Assembly (NCBI GenBank): GCA_015234425.1
Contig: JADGNE010000013.1
Location: 1 to 51,635, forward strand
Origin: Devosia sp.
GTDB lineage: Bacteria; Pseudomonadota; Alphaproteobacteria; Rhizobiales; Devosiaceae
DNA: 51,635 bases
Reading direction: 5' to 3'
Below, one piece after another: positions 26,927 through 36,720 of the stretch. How positions within the stretch are numbered: the stretch's first letter is position 1; each line of letters begins with the position of its first letter. A program made the position numbers and the translations under genes. Under the pieces are notes generated by a model. The model was not told the DNA's origin and did not search any database. It saw nothing but the letters and a program-made list of their open reading frames with translations.

Positions 26927-26929
26927 GCC

Positions 26930-27652
26930 CTAGCCGCAGCGCAGGCGCAGCACCGTCAGATCGGGCACGGTGATGTTGCGATAGTTGACGATCTCGATGA
27001 TCTTGTCGGCCTTGAGCTTGCTCATCTGCCGGCTCACCGTCTCGATGGTCAGCCCGAGGAAATCGGCGATATCAGCGCGGCTGAGGGGCAGGTCGAACGT
27101 TGTCGATCCCTCGTCTTCCTCGGGGTCGATATGGGTGGCGATGAGATAGAGGAAGCTCGCCACTTTTTCGGCGGCAGTCTTGCGGCCCAGCGTCACCATC
27201 CAGTCGCGCGCCTCATCGAGTTCCCTGAGCGCCTGCAGCATGATCCGATGCTCGAGCGGTCCGCTTTCCTGCACAAGGCTTTCCAGCGCCCCCTTGGGGA
27301 TCATGCAGAGATCGACATCCGAGGCGCTTTCCGCGCTCACCCGGCTCTCACCCGCAAAGGGGCGACCGAGAAGATCGGGCGCAAACTGCAGGCCAACGAC
27401 CTGCTGGCGACCGTCTTCGAGCACTTTGGTCAGCTTGATGACGCCGCGCAGCACATTGGCGTAAGCCGCAATCGGCATGGCATCGGCCAGCAATTCATGC
27501 CCGGCCTCATGATGAACGCGCCGGGTATGCTTGGAGAGTTTCACCAATTGCTCGGGGTTGAGTGCGCCGCACACGCCCCGGTGCCGTGCTTCGCAACTCT
27601 GGCAAAGTACTGGCATCTCAGAATTATGGATGTCCTTGCGCACAACCTGCAT
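26930..27652 (-). CDS. fnrN: FNR-type oxygen-sensing transcription regulator (FnrN/FnrL class)
   Basis: A 240-residue Crp/Fnr-family protein. Cys17, Cys20, Cys28 and Cys116 follow the CX2CX7C...C pattern of rhizobial FnrN/FnrL, which binds an oxygen-labile 4Fe-4S cluster. A cNMP-like beta-roll covers residues 35-140, a long dimer helix 140-170, and the helix-turn-helix (LSRADIADFLGLTIETVSRQM) carries the E-TVSR recognition pattern that reads TTGAT half-sites. AAGGAG precedes ATG. The perfect FNR box between cydA and cydD, in the same cluster, is its likely target. No FNR box was seen at its own promoter. Confidence 0.92.
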   Translation of the reverse strand: MQVVRKDIHNSEMPVLCQSCEARHRGVCGALNPEQLVKLSKHTRRVHHEAGHELLADAMPIAAYANVLRGVIKLTKVLEDGRQQVVGLQFAPDLLGRPFAGESRVSAESASDVDLCMIPKGALESLVQESGPLEHRIMLQALRELDEARDWMVTLGRKTAAEKVASFLYLIATHIDPEEDEGSTTFDLPLSRADIADFLGLTIETVSRQMSKLKADKIIEIVNYRNITVPDLTVLRLRCG

Positions 27653-27759
27653 GGCAAAACTCCTTACTGGAGCAATCTAGGCAGGCGCGCGGCAAAAAGT
27701 GCAAGCCGCAATGTCGCTGTGCCAACTCGCCGCACGCAATTTCCCTGCTTGCCCCGGCC

Positions 27760-27790
27760 TTGACCTTACCATGATGGGAAGGTTTATATG
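27760..27790 (+). promoter_or_regulatory. CueR-type copper promoter of copA
   Basis: The -35 TTGACC and -10 TATATG are 19 bases apart, the lengthened spacing used by MerR-family activators. The spacer holds a near-perfect dyad, CCTTACC-ATGAT-GGGAAGG, matching known CueR operators in arms and 5-base centre. Transcription should begin about 7 bases after the -10, which rules out the ATG inside the -10 as start codon. Confidence 0.88.
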
Positions 27791-27811
27791 AGGACGGAAG
27801 AGGATAAATCC

Positions 27812-30072
<2,261 letters not shown>

Positions 30073-30076
<4 letters not shown>

Positions 30077-30483
30077 ACATCGGACAGGCCTCGCAGGCTT
30101 CCGGCGTCTCGCCGAAAATGATCCGCTATTACGAGCAGATCGGGCTGATCCGCCCGGCCGACCGCACCGACAGCAATTACAGGGTCTACGGTGCCGACGA
30201 GGTCCATACGCTCCGCTTCATCCGCCGCGCCCGCACGCTGGGCTTTTCCACCGAGGAGACCAGCGCATTGCTTGCTCTCTGGCAGGACAAGTCCCGCGCC
30301 AGCGCCGAAGTGCAGACCATCGCCCAGACCCATATCGCCGCGCTCGAAACCAAGATCGCCGAACTGCAGTCCATGGTCGGCACACTCAAACACCTGGCCC
30401 ATTGCTGCCACGGCGATGACCGCCCCGACTGCCCCATTCTCGATGACCTCGCCGGCATCGAAACTCCAAGCAAAGGACACTGA
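30073..30483 (+). CDS. cueR: Cu(I)-responsive MerR-family activator
   Basis: A 136-residue regulator. The N-terminal winged helix ([26 protein letters not shown]) is MerR type, then a long dimerisation helix, then a metal loop [10 protein letters not shown] in which Cys112 and Cys120 align exactly with the Cu(I) ligands of E. coli CueR. It distorts 19-bp-spaced promoters to activate them when Cu(I) is bound. Two matching promoter elements are present nearby, before copA and before the DUF305 gene. It overlaps the copA stop by ATGA. Confidence 0.95.
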
Positions 30484-30486
30484 GAA

Positions 30487-30588
30487 ATGACCGAAAAGAC
30501 CAGCTTCACCGTCAACGACATGACCTGCGGCCATTGCGTCGGAACAGTCCGCAAGGCGCTGGCGAAGCGGCCTGAATTGGCCGCTTGA
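30487..30588 (+). pseudogene. Truncated CopZ-like copper chaperone fragment
   Basis: A 33-codon ORF 3 bases after cueR: MTEKTSFTVNDMTCGHCVG, then TVRKALAKRPELAA and stop. It has the heavy-metal-associated domain opening with the MTCGHC copper site, but ends halfway; a complete CopZ is about 65-70 residues. The TGA stop lies inside the -35 hexamer of the downstream copper promoter, so the second half of the gene appears replaced by that promoter. It may be a decayed gene, or it may still produce a short Cu-binding peptide from the cop transcript. Confidence 0.7.
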
Positions 30589-30615
30589 CCTTGCCACGTG
30601 GGAAGGCCGCACATT
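30585..30615 (+). promoter_or_regulatory. Second CueR-type promoter, before the DUF305 gene
   Basis: TTGACC, then the dyad CCTTGCC-ACGT-GGGAAGG, then CACATT as -10 (19-base spacing) or GCACAT (18-base). The arms match the copA operator but the centre is one base shorter. It overlaps the stop of the truncated copZ ORF. Confidence 0.7.
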
Positions 30616-30640
30616 CACTCGATCCCAAAAGGAGATCGAT

Positions 30641-30991
30641 ATGAAAGCCCCAATTGCTGCCTTCACCCTCGTCCTTCTCGCCAGTCCGGTGCTGGCCCAG
30701 GATCACTCCGGCCACACCCACGGTGCAGCCGGGAACAATGCCGCAAACTCCGCCTATCAGGATGCGAATGCGCGCATGCACGCCAATATGGCGGTCGAGC
30801 TTACGGGCGACGCCGAATTTGACTTCATCCAGGGCATGATTCCCCACCACCAGGGGGCGGTGGACATGGCCCGGATTGTTCTTGAACATGGCATGGACCC
30901 GGAAGTCCGGGCGCTGGCCGAGGCGGTCATTGCCGCTCAGGAGGAAGAGATCGCGTGGATGAAGGCCTGGCTCGCCAGGCGCGGCCGGTAA
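30641..30991 (+). CDS. Periplasmic DUF305 protein, probable copper binder
   Basis: A 116-residue exported protein. The signal peptide APIAAFTLVLLASPVLAQ is followed by a His-rich mature N-terminus (DHSGHTHG) and the DUF305 core: EFDFIQGMIPHHQGAVDMARIVLEHG, a ferritin-like helical family often found in copper and silver resistance loci. Met and His clusters (RMHANMA, MIPHH, HGMD) are candidate Cu(I) sites. It has its own CueR-type promoter and the ribosome site AAAAGGAG. I infer periplasmic copper binding. Confidence 0.85.
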   Translation: MKAPIAAFTLVLLASPVLAQDHSGHTHGAAGNNAANSAYQDANARMHANMAVELTGDAEFDFIQGMIPHHQGAVDMARIVLEHGMDPEVRALAEAVIAAQEEEIAWMKAWLARRGR

Positions 30992-31003
30992 AGTGGTGCG
31001 CAG

Positions 31004-32029
31004 CTAGTTGTTGCCCGGTCGGCTCACCGAATTGCGCACGATGAGTTCGGCGCGCAGCAGCATTTCTCGCGATTTGGGCTCCTCGCCGGCCAGCATGGTC
31101 AGCAGCATTTCCATGGCAGCCTCGCCGATCCGGTGGCGAGGCTGTTTCATTGTCGTCAGCGATGGGCTGACGAAGCTGGCAAAGGAAATGTCGTCAAACC
31201 CCATCACCGAGAACTGGCGCGGCAAATCGTATTTCCGCGCATTGAGGGCGATGATGACACCGAGCGCTGTCGCGTCATTGACGCAGAAGAACGCCGTCGG
31301 CAGCGCGTCGCGCACGAACATCAGCTCGGCCGCCGCGCGACCACTCTCGGTCGTGCCATCGCCATCGATGATCAGGCGCGGATCGATCTCGATCCCCGCC
31401 CCTTCGAGTGCAGCCCGATAACCCGCCTCGCGCAGCCTGTTGATCTCGCGGCTGGCGGAGCGGCCGATGAAGCCCACTTTGCGATGCCCCTGCGAGATCA
31501 GATGCTCCGCCGCGATCCGCGCACCCTCGAAATTGTCGACGCCAACGAAGGGGATTTCCTGGCCAATCACAGGCTCGTTGACTGCCACCACCGGCGGCAG
31601 CCGCGTTTCGTCGCGATCCTGCCCGAAGCCGAAGGGCAGATGCCCGGTAAAGAGGATCAGCCCGTCGGCCTGGTTTGAGCTGATGAAGCGCAAATAGTCG
31701 GTTTCGCGGCTCGGATCGTTCTGCGTATTGCCGATCAGCACGCCATAGCCGCGCTTGCTGGCCTCGGTCTCGAGACCGACGAGAATGTTGGAGAAGTTCG
31801 GATCGCCGACATCGGGCGCGAGGATGAGGATCATATTGCTGCGGCGCATGCGCAGCGAACGGGCCATGGCATTGGTCGTATAGCCGGTGCGCGCGATGGC
31901 CTCGGTTACCCGTCGGCGCGTGGCATCGGCGACCTTGGTGGGTTCATTGATGGCGCGGCTGACCGTGGCGATCGACACCCCGGCCATCGCCGCAACGTCC
32001 TCGATTGTCGCCAGCTTTTGCTGCTGCAC
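31004..32029 (-). CDS. LacI-family transcription regulator
   Basis: A 341-residue repressor. The helix-turn-helix is ATIEDVAAMAGVSIATVSRAI at residues 7-27, with a hinge helix near NAMARSLRMRRS, then a periplasmic-binding-protein-like sensor domain (ILILAPDVGDPNFSNILVGLE to VMGFDDISFASFVSPSLTT). It is divergent from a CUT2 sugar transporter operon, which it most likely represses in the absence of the sugar. Two candidate operators lie in the 207-base gap. The ligand is unknown; it should be the same sugar the transporter carries. Confidence 0.9.
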   Translation of the reverse strand: MQQQKLATIEDVAAMAGVSIATVSRAINEPTKVADATRRRVTEAIARTGYTTNAMARSLRMRRSNMILILAPDVGDPNFSNILVGLETEASKRGYGVLIGNTQNDPSRETDYLRFISSNQADGLILFTGHLPFGFGQDRDETRLPPVVAVNEPVIGQEIPFVGVDNFEGARIAAEHLISQGHRKVGFIGRSASREINRLREAGYRAALEGAGIEIDPRLIIDGDGTTESGRAAAELMFVRDALPTAFFCVNDATALGVIIALNARKYDLPRQFSVMGFDDISFASFVSPSLTTMKQPRHRIGEAAMEMLLTMLAGEEPKSREMLLRAELIVRNSVSRPGNN

Positions 32030-32140
32030 CTAGCCCGCTCCGCCCCTGTCGCGCAGCCAAAAGCCAAGCGCGCCTCTGCCTTTAGCAGATGCCATGGATT
32101 GCGCCATGGCCCTCCCCTGCCATCACCGGATATTCCGCAC

Positions 32141-32154
32141 TGTAAACCTTTACA
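32141..32154. promoter_or_regulatory. Candidate LacI operator 1 (TGTAAACCTTTACA)
   Basis: Inverted repeat TGTAAA-CC-TTTACA between the divergent LacI regulator and its transporter operon, of the size and symmetry bound by LacI/PurR-type repressors. A second, slightly degenerate copy lies 21 bases downstream. Confidence 0.65.
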
Positions 32155-32161
32155 CGATTGA

Positions 32162-32175
32162 TGAAAACCTTTACA
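32162..32175. promoter_or_regulatory. Candidate LacI operator 2 (TGAAAACCTTTACA)
   Basis: Differs from operator 1 at one base and is spaced exactly 21 bases from it, two turns of helix, so two repressor dimers could bind the same face. Confidence 0.6.
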
Positions 32176-32236
32176 TGAATGGTATTGGCAATGAACGAGT
32201 GTTCAAATTCGTCGTGCCTCCAGGGAGGACTGCACC

Positions 32237-33778
32237 ATGTCTGAGGGGACGGGTGATACCGTGTCGCCGATCCTTTCGGCGCATCGGATTTCAAAATCGT
32301 TCGGTGAAATACCGGTGCTGTTCAGCATCGATTTCGACGTGCGCCCCGGTGAGGTCCACGCCATCATCGGCGAAAACGGCGCCGGCAAGTCTACCCTCAT
32401 CAAGATTCTCTCCGGCCTTGAGCAGCCGACATCCGGCACCATCCATTATCGCGGCGAACAGGTCGTCCTGCCCCCCAATGGCGAGGCGGCGGCAATGGGC
32501 ATCGTCGTCATCCATCAGGAACTGCTGCTCGCCGAGCATCTGACGGTCGCCGACTCCATCTTCCTCGGCCGGGAGCTACATTCGAACGGCTTCCTCAAGC
32601 TCAAGGAAATGCGTGACCGCGCCAGCGCCATCCTCGATACGCTGCACGTCCGCATCGATCCCGATGCCCGCATCCATACGCTGTCGGTCGCTGACAAGCA
32701 GATGGTCGAGATCGCCAAGGCGATCAGCCAGGATGCCCGCGTCATCATCATGGACGAGCCCACCGCCGTGCTCTCGGTGGCCGAAACCAGCACGCTGTTC
32801 GAGCAGATCAAGCGGCTGACCGCCCAGGGCGTTGCCATCATCTTCATTTCGCACAAGCTTGACGAGATCATGGAGCTGGCGGCACGGGTCACCGTATTGC
32901 GCGACGGCCAGCTGATCGCCACGCTTGGCACCGAGAACCTCACCCCCGATTCCATCGCGCAGATGATGGTCGGCCGCGAGCTCTCCAATCTCTATCCGCC
33001 CAAGCACGAGCCCGATGTCGACGCCGAGATCATGCTCTCGGTGCGAGACCTCGCCTCCCCCGGCATTTCGGGCATTTCCTTTGACCTACGCCGCGGCGAA
33101 ATCCTCGGCTTTGCCGGCCTCATCGGTTCGGGCCGTACCGCCGTGGCCGAAACCATTGTCGGTCTCGTCAAGAAAACCGGCGGCGCTGTGACCCTGCGCG
33201 GCCAGGCCGTCGATTTCACCGACGTGTCGCAATCGGTCAATGCCGGCCTCGCCTATATGACCAAGGACCGAAAGGGCCGCGGGCTGCTGCTCAATGTCGG
33301 CCTCCAGCCGAACCTCACCCTGCTCACGCTCAAAAAGCACTTGAAGCGCGGCTTCCTCGACAATGGCAGCGAGCAGCAGGCGCTCGAGCGCGCCGTGCGC
33401 CGCTTCGACATCCGCGCCCGCGACGCCTCTGTTCCGGTGGGTAAACTCTCCGGCGGCAATCAGCAGAAGCTCATGCTCGGCAAGACCATGGAAAGCGAGC
33501 CGGACATCATCATCATGGATGAGCCGACGCGCGGCATCGATGTCGGCACCAAGCAGCAGATTTATCACATCATCGCGGCGCTGGCCGCCGAGGGGAAGGC
33601 GATCATCGTCATCTCCTCGGAAATGCAGGAAGTCATCGGCCTCAGCCACAAGGTCATGGTGATGCGCAATGGGCGCCTCGCCGGCCAGCTCGATGGCGCA
33701 GAAATTACCGAGGCAGAAATCATGCGGTACGCCGCGGGCATCAAACAGGATGGGGACGATGAGCGTATCAGCGCATGA
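32237..33778 (+). CDS. CUT2 sugar ABC transporter ATP-binding protein
   Basis: A 513-residue RbsA-like double ATPase. The first domain has Walker A GENGAGKSTLI and Walker B VIIMDEPTAVLS; the second starts near residue 255, with the usual degenerate A site (GLIGSGRTAVAE), signature LSGGNQQKLMLGK and IIIMDEPTRGID. It powers import with the permease and binding protein that follow. Ribosome site agggagga precedes ATG. Its end overlaps the permease start by 20 bases. The sugar is not identified; it is not an obvious copy of the rha transporter in gene order. Confidence 0.93.
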   Translation: MSEGTGDTVSPILSAHRISKSFGEIPVLFSIDFDVRPGEVHAIIGENGAGKSTLIKILSGLEQPTSGTIHYRGEQVVLPPNGEAAAMGIVVIHQELLLAEHLTVADSIFLGRELHSNGFLKLKEMRDRASAILDTLHVRIDPDARIHTLSVADKQMVEIAKAISQDARVIIMDEPTAVLSVAETSTLFEQIKRLTAQGVAIIFISHKLDEIMELAARVTVLRDGQLIATLGTENLTPDSIAQMMVGRELSNLYPPKHEPDVDAEIMLSVRDLASPGISGISFDLRRGEILGFAGLIGSGRTAVAETIVGLVKKTGGAVTLRGQAVDFTDVSQSVNAGLAYMTKDRKGRGLLLNVGLQPNLTLLTLKKHLKRGFLDNGSEQQALERAVRRFDIRARDASVPVGKLSGGNQQKLMLGKTMESEPDIIIMDEPTRGIDVGTKQQIYHIIAALAAEGKAIIVISSEMQEVIGLSHKVMVMRNGRLAGQLDGAEITEAEIMRYAAGIKQDGDDERISA

Positions 33779-34778
33779 GGCAGAAAAGCCGGCCAAGGGG
33801 TTCCGGCTCGACCTCAAGACGGCGGGGCCGCTGCTGGCCCTCATCCTGCTGGTCATCCTGGGCTACAGCCTCAATCCGGCCTTCCTCAACGAAGGCAATA
33901 TCACCAATATCCTGACGCGCTCTGCCTTCATCGGCATCATCGCGGTGGGGGCCACTTTCGTCATCACAGCGGGCGGCATCGATCTCTCGGTGGGCTCCAT
34001 GGCCGCCTTCATTGCCGGCGTCATGATCATCATCATGAACTGGGCCGTGGGCGCTATGGGCGCGTCGATCTGGACGGTGGTGCTGGGCGTCGGCTGTTCG
34101 CTGATCCTGGGCATTGGCGCCGGCTTCATCAACGGCTTCCTCACCACCAAGGCCAAGATCGAAGCCTTCATCGTCACCCTGGGCACCATGGGCATCTACC
34201 GCTCGCTGGTCACCTATTTCGCCGATGGCGGCACGCTCTCGCTCAACAATGGCGCGCGCGAAATCTATCGCCCGGTCTATTACGACAGCTTCCTGCGCAT
34301 TCCCTATCCGGTCTGGGTGTTCATCGCCGTCGCCATCATCGGCTGGGTGCTCATGAACCGCACCGCCTTCGGTCGCTATTGCATGGCCATCGGCTCCAAC
34401 GAGCAGGTGGCGCGCTATTCGGCCATCAAGGTCGACCGCGTGCGCACCGCCACCTACATCCTGCAGGGTCTCTGCGTGTCGCTGGCCACCATCATCTATG
34501 TGCCACGCCTCGGCTCAGCCTCTTCAGCCACGGGCGTCCTGTGGGAGCTTGAAGCCATCGCTGCGGTGATCATCGGCGGTACCATGCTCAAGGGCGGCTT
34601 CGGGCGCATCGGCGGCACCGTCATCGGCGCGCTGATCCTCACGTCCATCGGCAATATTCTCAACCTCACCGAGATCATCTCCAACTACCTCAATGGGGCA
34701 GTCCAGGGCGTGATCATCGTGGCGGCGGTCTATCTGCAGCGCGGCTCCTTCCGGGCCCGCCGCAAGAAGGCTGACTAG
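33759..34778 (+). CDS. CUT2 sugar ABC transporter permease
   Basis: A 339-residue inner-membrane permease with about ten helices, including AVGATFVITAGGIDLSVGSMAAFIAG and AFIVTLGTMGIYRSLV, and IIGGTMLKGGFGRIGGTVIGALIL near the C-terminus. A single permease serves here, presumably as a homodimer, unlike the two-permease rha system. The start MSVSAHEAEKP was chosen because GGGGA lies before it; an ATG three codons upstream is possible. It overlaps the ATPase gene, so translation is coupled. Confidence 0.92.
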   Translation: MSVSAHEAEKPAKGFRLDLKTAGPLLALILLVILGYSLNPAFLNEGNITNILTRSAFIGIIAVGATFVITAGGIDLSVGSMAAFIAGVMIIIMNWAVGAMGASIWTVVLGVGCSLILGIGAGFINGFLTTKAKIEAFIVTLGTMGIYRSLVTYFADGGTLSLNNGAREIYRPVYYDSFLRIPYPVWVFIAVAIIGWVLMNRTAFGRYCMAIGSNEQVARYSAIKVDRVRTATYILQGLCVSLATIIYVPRLGSASSATGVLWELEAIAAVIIGGTMLKGGFGRIGGTVIGALILTSIGNILNLTEIISNYLNGAVQGVIIVAAVYLQRGSFRARRKKAD

Positions 34779-34855
34779 TTTTTATCGAATTCCACGCCCC
34801 CAACGGGCGGGATCACCGGTGCCGAAGCGGTGCCAATTTTGGGAGGAAATCTGAC

Positions 34856-35803
34856 ATGTCGTTGAAGGCAATCGCACTTGGCCTGATGGCCACCAGCGCC
34901 CTGCTCGGCTCTGCCGTGGCGCAGGAAAAGATCAAGATCGGGGTGTCCATCCCGGCGGCAACGCACGGTTTCATGGGCGGCCTCAACTGGCACGCCGCCG
35001 AAGCCGAAAAGCGCCTCGAGGCCGCCAACCCCAATATCGACCTGATCATCGTCACTGCTGACGGTCCGGCTGACCAGGCCAGCGATCTCGAAGATCTCGT
35101 GTCCGTCCACCAGATCGATGCGCTCGTCGTCCTGCCGTTCGAATCCGAGCCGCTGACCGAGCCTGTCCGTGCCGTCAAGGATTCCGGGGCGTTCATCACC
35201 GTGGTTGACCGCGGCCTGACCGACCCGTCCATCCAGGACGTCTATGTCTCGGGCAACAACACCGAAATGGGCCAGGTTTCGGCCGAATACATGATGAGCC
35301 GTCTCGGCGAGGGCGACAACATCGTCATCCTGCGCGGCATCCCCACGGTTCTCGACACCGAACGTTTCGACGCCTTCATGGCGACCATCGAAGGCTCGGG
35401 CATCAATGTCCTCGACAACAAGTTCGCCAACTGGAACCGCGATGACGGCTTTGAAGTGATGCAGGACTTCCTGTCGCGCTTCCCCGACATCGATGGCGTC
35501 TGGGCTCAGGACGACGACATCACCCTCGGCGTGGTCGAAGCCGTCAAGGCCGCTGGCCGCGAGAGCGAAATGTTTGTCGTCGGTGGCGCTGGCATGAAGG
35601 AAATCGTCAAGGGCGTGATGGATGGTGATCCGCTCGTGCCGGTCGACGTACTCTATCCGCCGGCCCAGATCGCCACGGCAATGGACGTCACCGTCAATCA
35701 CTTCGTCTCCAATGGCCCTGTCACCGGCACCTATATCCTGGGCTCGCCGCTGATCACCCAGGAGAACGCCGAGCAGTTCTACTTCCCCGACAGCCCGTTC
35801 TAA
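34856..35803 (+). CDS. CUT2 sugar ABC transporter substrate-binding protein
   Basis: A 315-residue periplasmic protein with a signal peptide ending AVAQ, then KIKIGVSIPAATHGFMGGLNW, the ribose-binding-like opening. Further family segments are DALVVLPFESEPLTEPVRAVKDSG and ITVVDRGLTD. The Trp in GGLNWHA and the Asp/Arg of VDRG are in positions that contact sugar in this family. Strong ribosome site gggagga. It is last in the operon, after ATPase and permease, followed by a strong terminator. Substrate unknown (pentose or hexose). Confidence 0.92.
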   Translation: MSLKAIALGLMATSALLGSAVAQEKIKIGVSIPAATHGFMGGLNWHAAEAEKRLEAANPNIDLIIVTADGPADQASDLEDLVSVHQIDALVVLPFESEPLTEPVRAVKDSGAFITVVDRGLTDPSIQDVYVSGNNTEMGQVSAEYMMSRLGEGDNIVILRGIPTVLDTERFDAFMATIEGSGINVLDNKFANWNRDDGFEVMQDFLSRFPDIDGVWAQDDDITLGVVEAVKAAGRESEMFVVGGAGMKEIVKGVMDGDPLVPVDVLYPPAQIATAMDVTVNHFVSNGPVTGTYILGSPLITQENAEQFYFPDSPF

Positions 35804-35851
35804 GGCTTCGAGCCGGCCCGCACCTCTCGTGGCGAGGCCACCAAATACCCG

Positions 35852-35880
35852 AAGGGCGCCGCAAGGCGCCCTTTGACCTT
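35852..35880 (+). terminator. Terminator after the CUT2 transporter operon
   Basis: A 9-bp perfect stem AAGGGCGCC / GGCGCCCTT capped by the GCAA tetraloop and followed by TTGACCTTT. It ends about 30 bases before the cobF start, leaving almost no room for a separate leader. Confidence 0.8.
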
Positions 35881-35909
35881 TCGGGGCGGCCCATGGCATT
35901 GGGATGGCC

Positions 35910-36644
35910 ATGAAGACAATTCTCGTCATCGGCATAGGCACCGGCAGCCCGGAACACATCACCGTCGCAGGGATGAATGCCCTCAATCGCGCCGATGTGC
36001 TCTTCATCCCCGACAAGGGGGCTGCAAAGGCCGACCTGGCCGATATCCGCCGCGAAATCCTTGCCCGCTATGTCACCCGCCCAGATAGCCGCAGTGTCAG
36101 CTATGCTATCCCCGTGCGGGACGCAGCCAAGCCCGACTACAATGCCGGCGTCGACGAATGGCATGACAGGCTCGGCGATATCTTTGCCGATCTCATCGCT
36201 GTAATTCCCGAAGGCGGCGCGGGCGGTTTTCTCGTCTGGGGCGATCCCAGCCTTTACGATTCCACCCTGCGCATTCTCGATCGCGTGCGCCCAACGGTCG
36301 ACTTCTCGGTCGAGGTCATTCCCGGCATCACCGCCATCCAGGCGCTCACCGCCGCCCACGCCATCCCGCTCAACCGCATCGGCACCCCAGTCACTATTAC
36401 GACCGGTCGGCAACTCGGCCCGGTGACAACCGATACGGTGGTGATGCTTGATGGGCGTCTGGCCTTCCGCGATTGTGACCCGGGCCTCACCATTTATTGG
36501 GGCGCCTATCTCGGCACGCCGGACCAGTTGCTGGTCAGCGGCAAACTGGGCGATGTGGCCGAGACCATCGTCGAGACGCGCGCCGCCGCGCGGGCGCGTC
36601 ATGGCTGGATCATGGATATTTACTTGCTGCGCCCGCAGGACTAG
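35910..36644 (+). CDS. cobF: Precorrin-6A synthase (deacetylating)
   Basis: SAM-dependent methyltransferase of aerobic cobalamin synthesis: methylates precorrin-5 at C-1 and releases acetate to give precorrin-6A. The 244-residue protein has the tetrapyrrole methylase fold: ILVIGIGTGSPEHITVAGMNAL, the GFLVWGDPSLYDSTLRIL loop and VIPGITAIQALTAAHAIPL. It is first in the cob run, in the same position as in the classic Pseudomonas denitrificans cobFGHIJKLM operon. A Met two codons upstream is an alternative start. Confidence 0.94.
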   Translation: MKTILVIGIGTGSPEHITVAGMNALNRADVLFIPDKGAAKADLADIRREILARYVTRPDSRSVSYAIPVRDAAKPDYNAGVDEWHDRLGDIFADLIAVIPEGGAGGFLVWGDPSLYDSTLRILDRVRPTVDFSVEVIPGITAIQALTAAHAIPLNRIGTPVTITTGRQLGPVTTDTVVMLDGRLAFRDCDPGLTIYWGAYLGTPDQLLVSGKLGDVAETIVETRAAARARHGWIMDIYLLRPQD

Positions 36645-36720
36645 CGCCATAAGCTGTGGCGCAGTTGTTCAGGGGGGAAACGGCGCGAGCGTCCCACCTG
36701 TTCTTCCGAGGATTTTGGCC

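Noticed and set aside
30589..30640. Frame-shifted continuation of the copZ-like ORF (DLATWEGR) towards the DUF305 gene
   Set aside because: It faintly resembles the VDLATGR segment of CopZ, but the rest does not follow the fold, and the sequence is explained by the CueR-type promoter.
36645..36720. Possible cobalamin riboswitch before cobG
   Set aside because: The gap is about 76 bases, too short for the riboswitch, and the conserved core pairing could not be traced.
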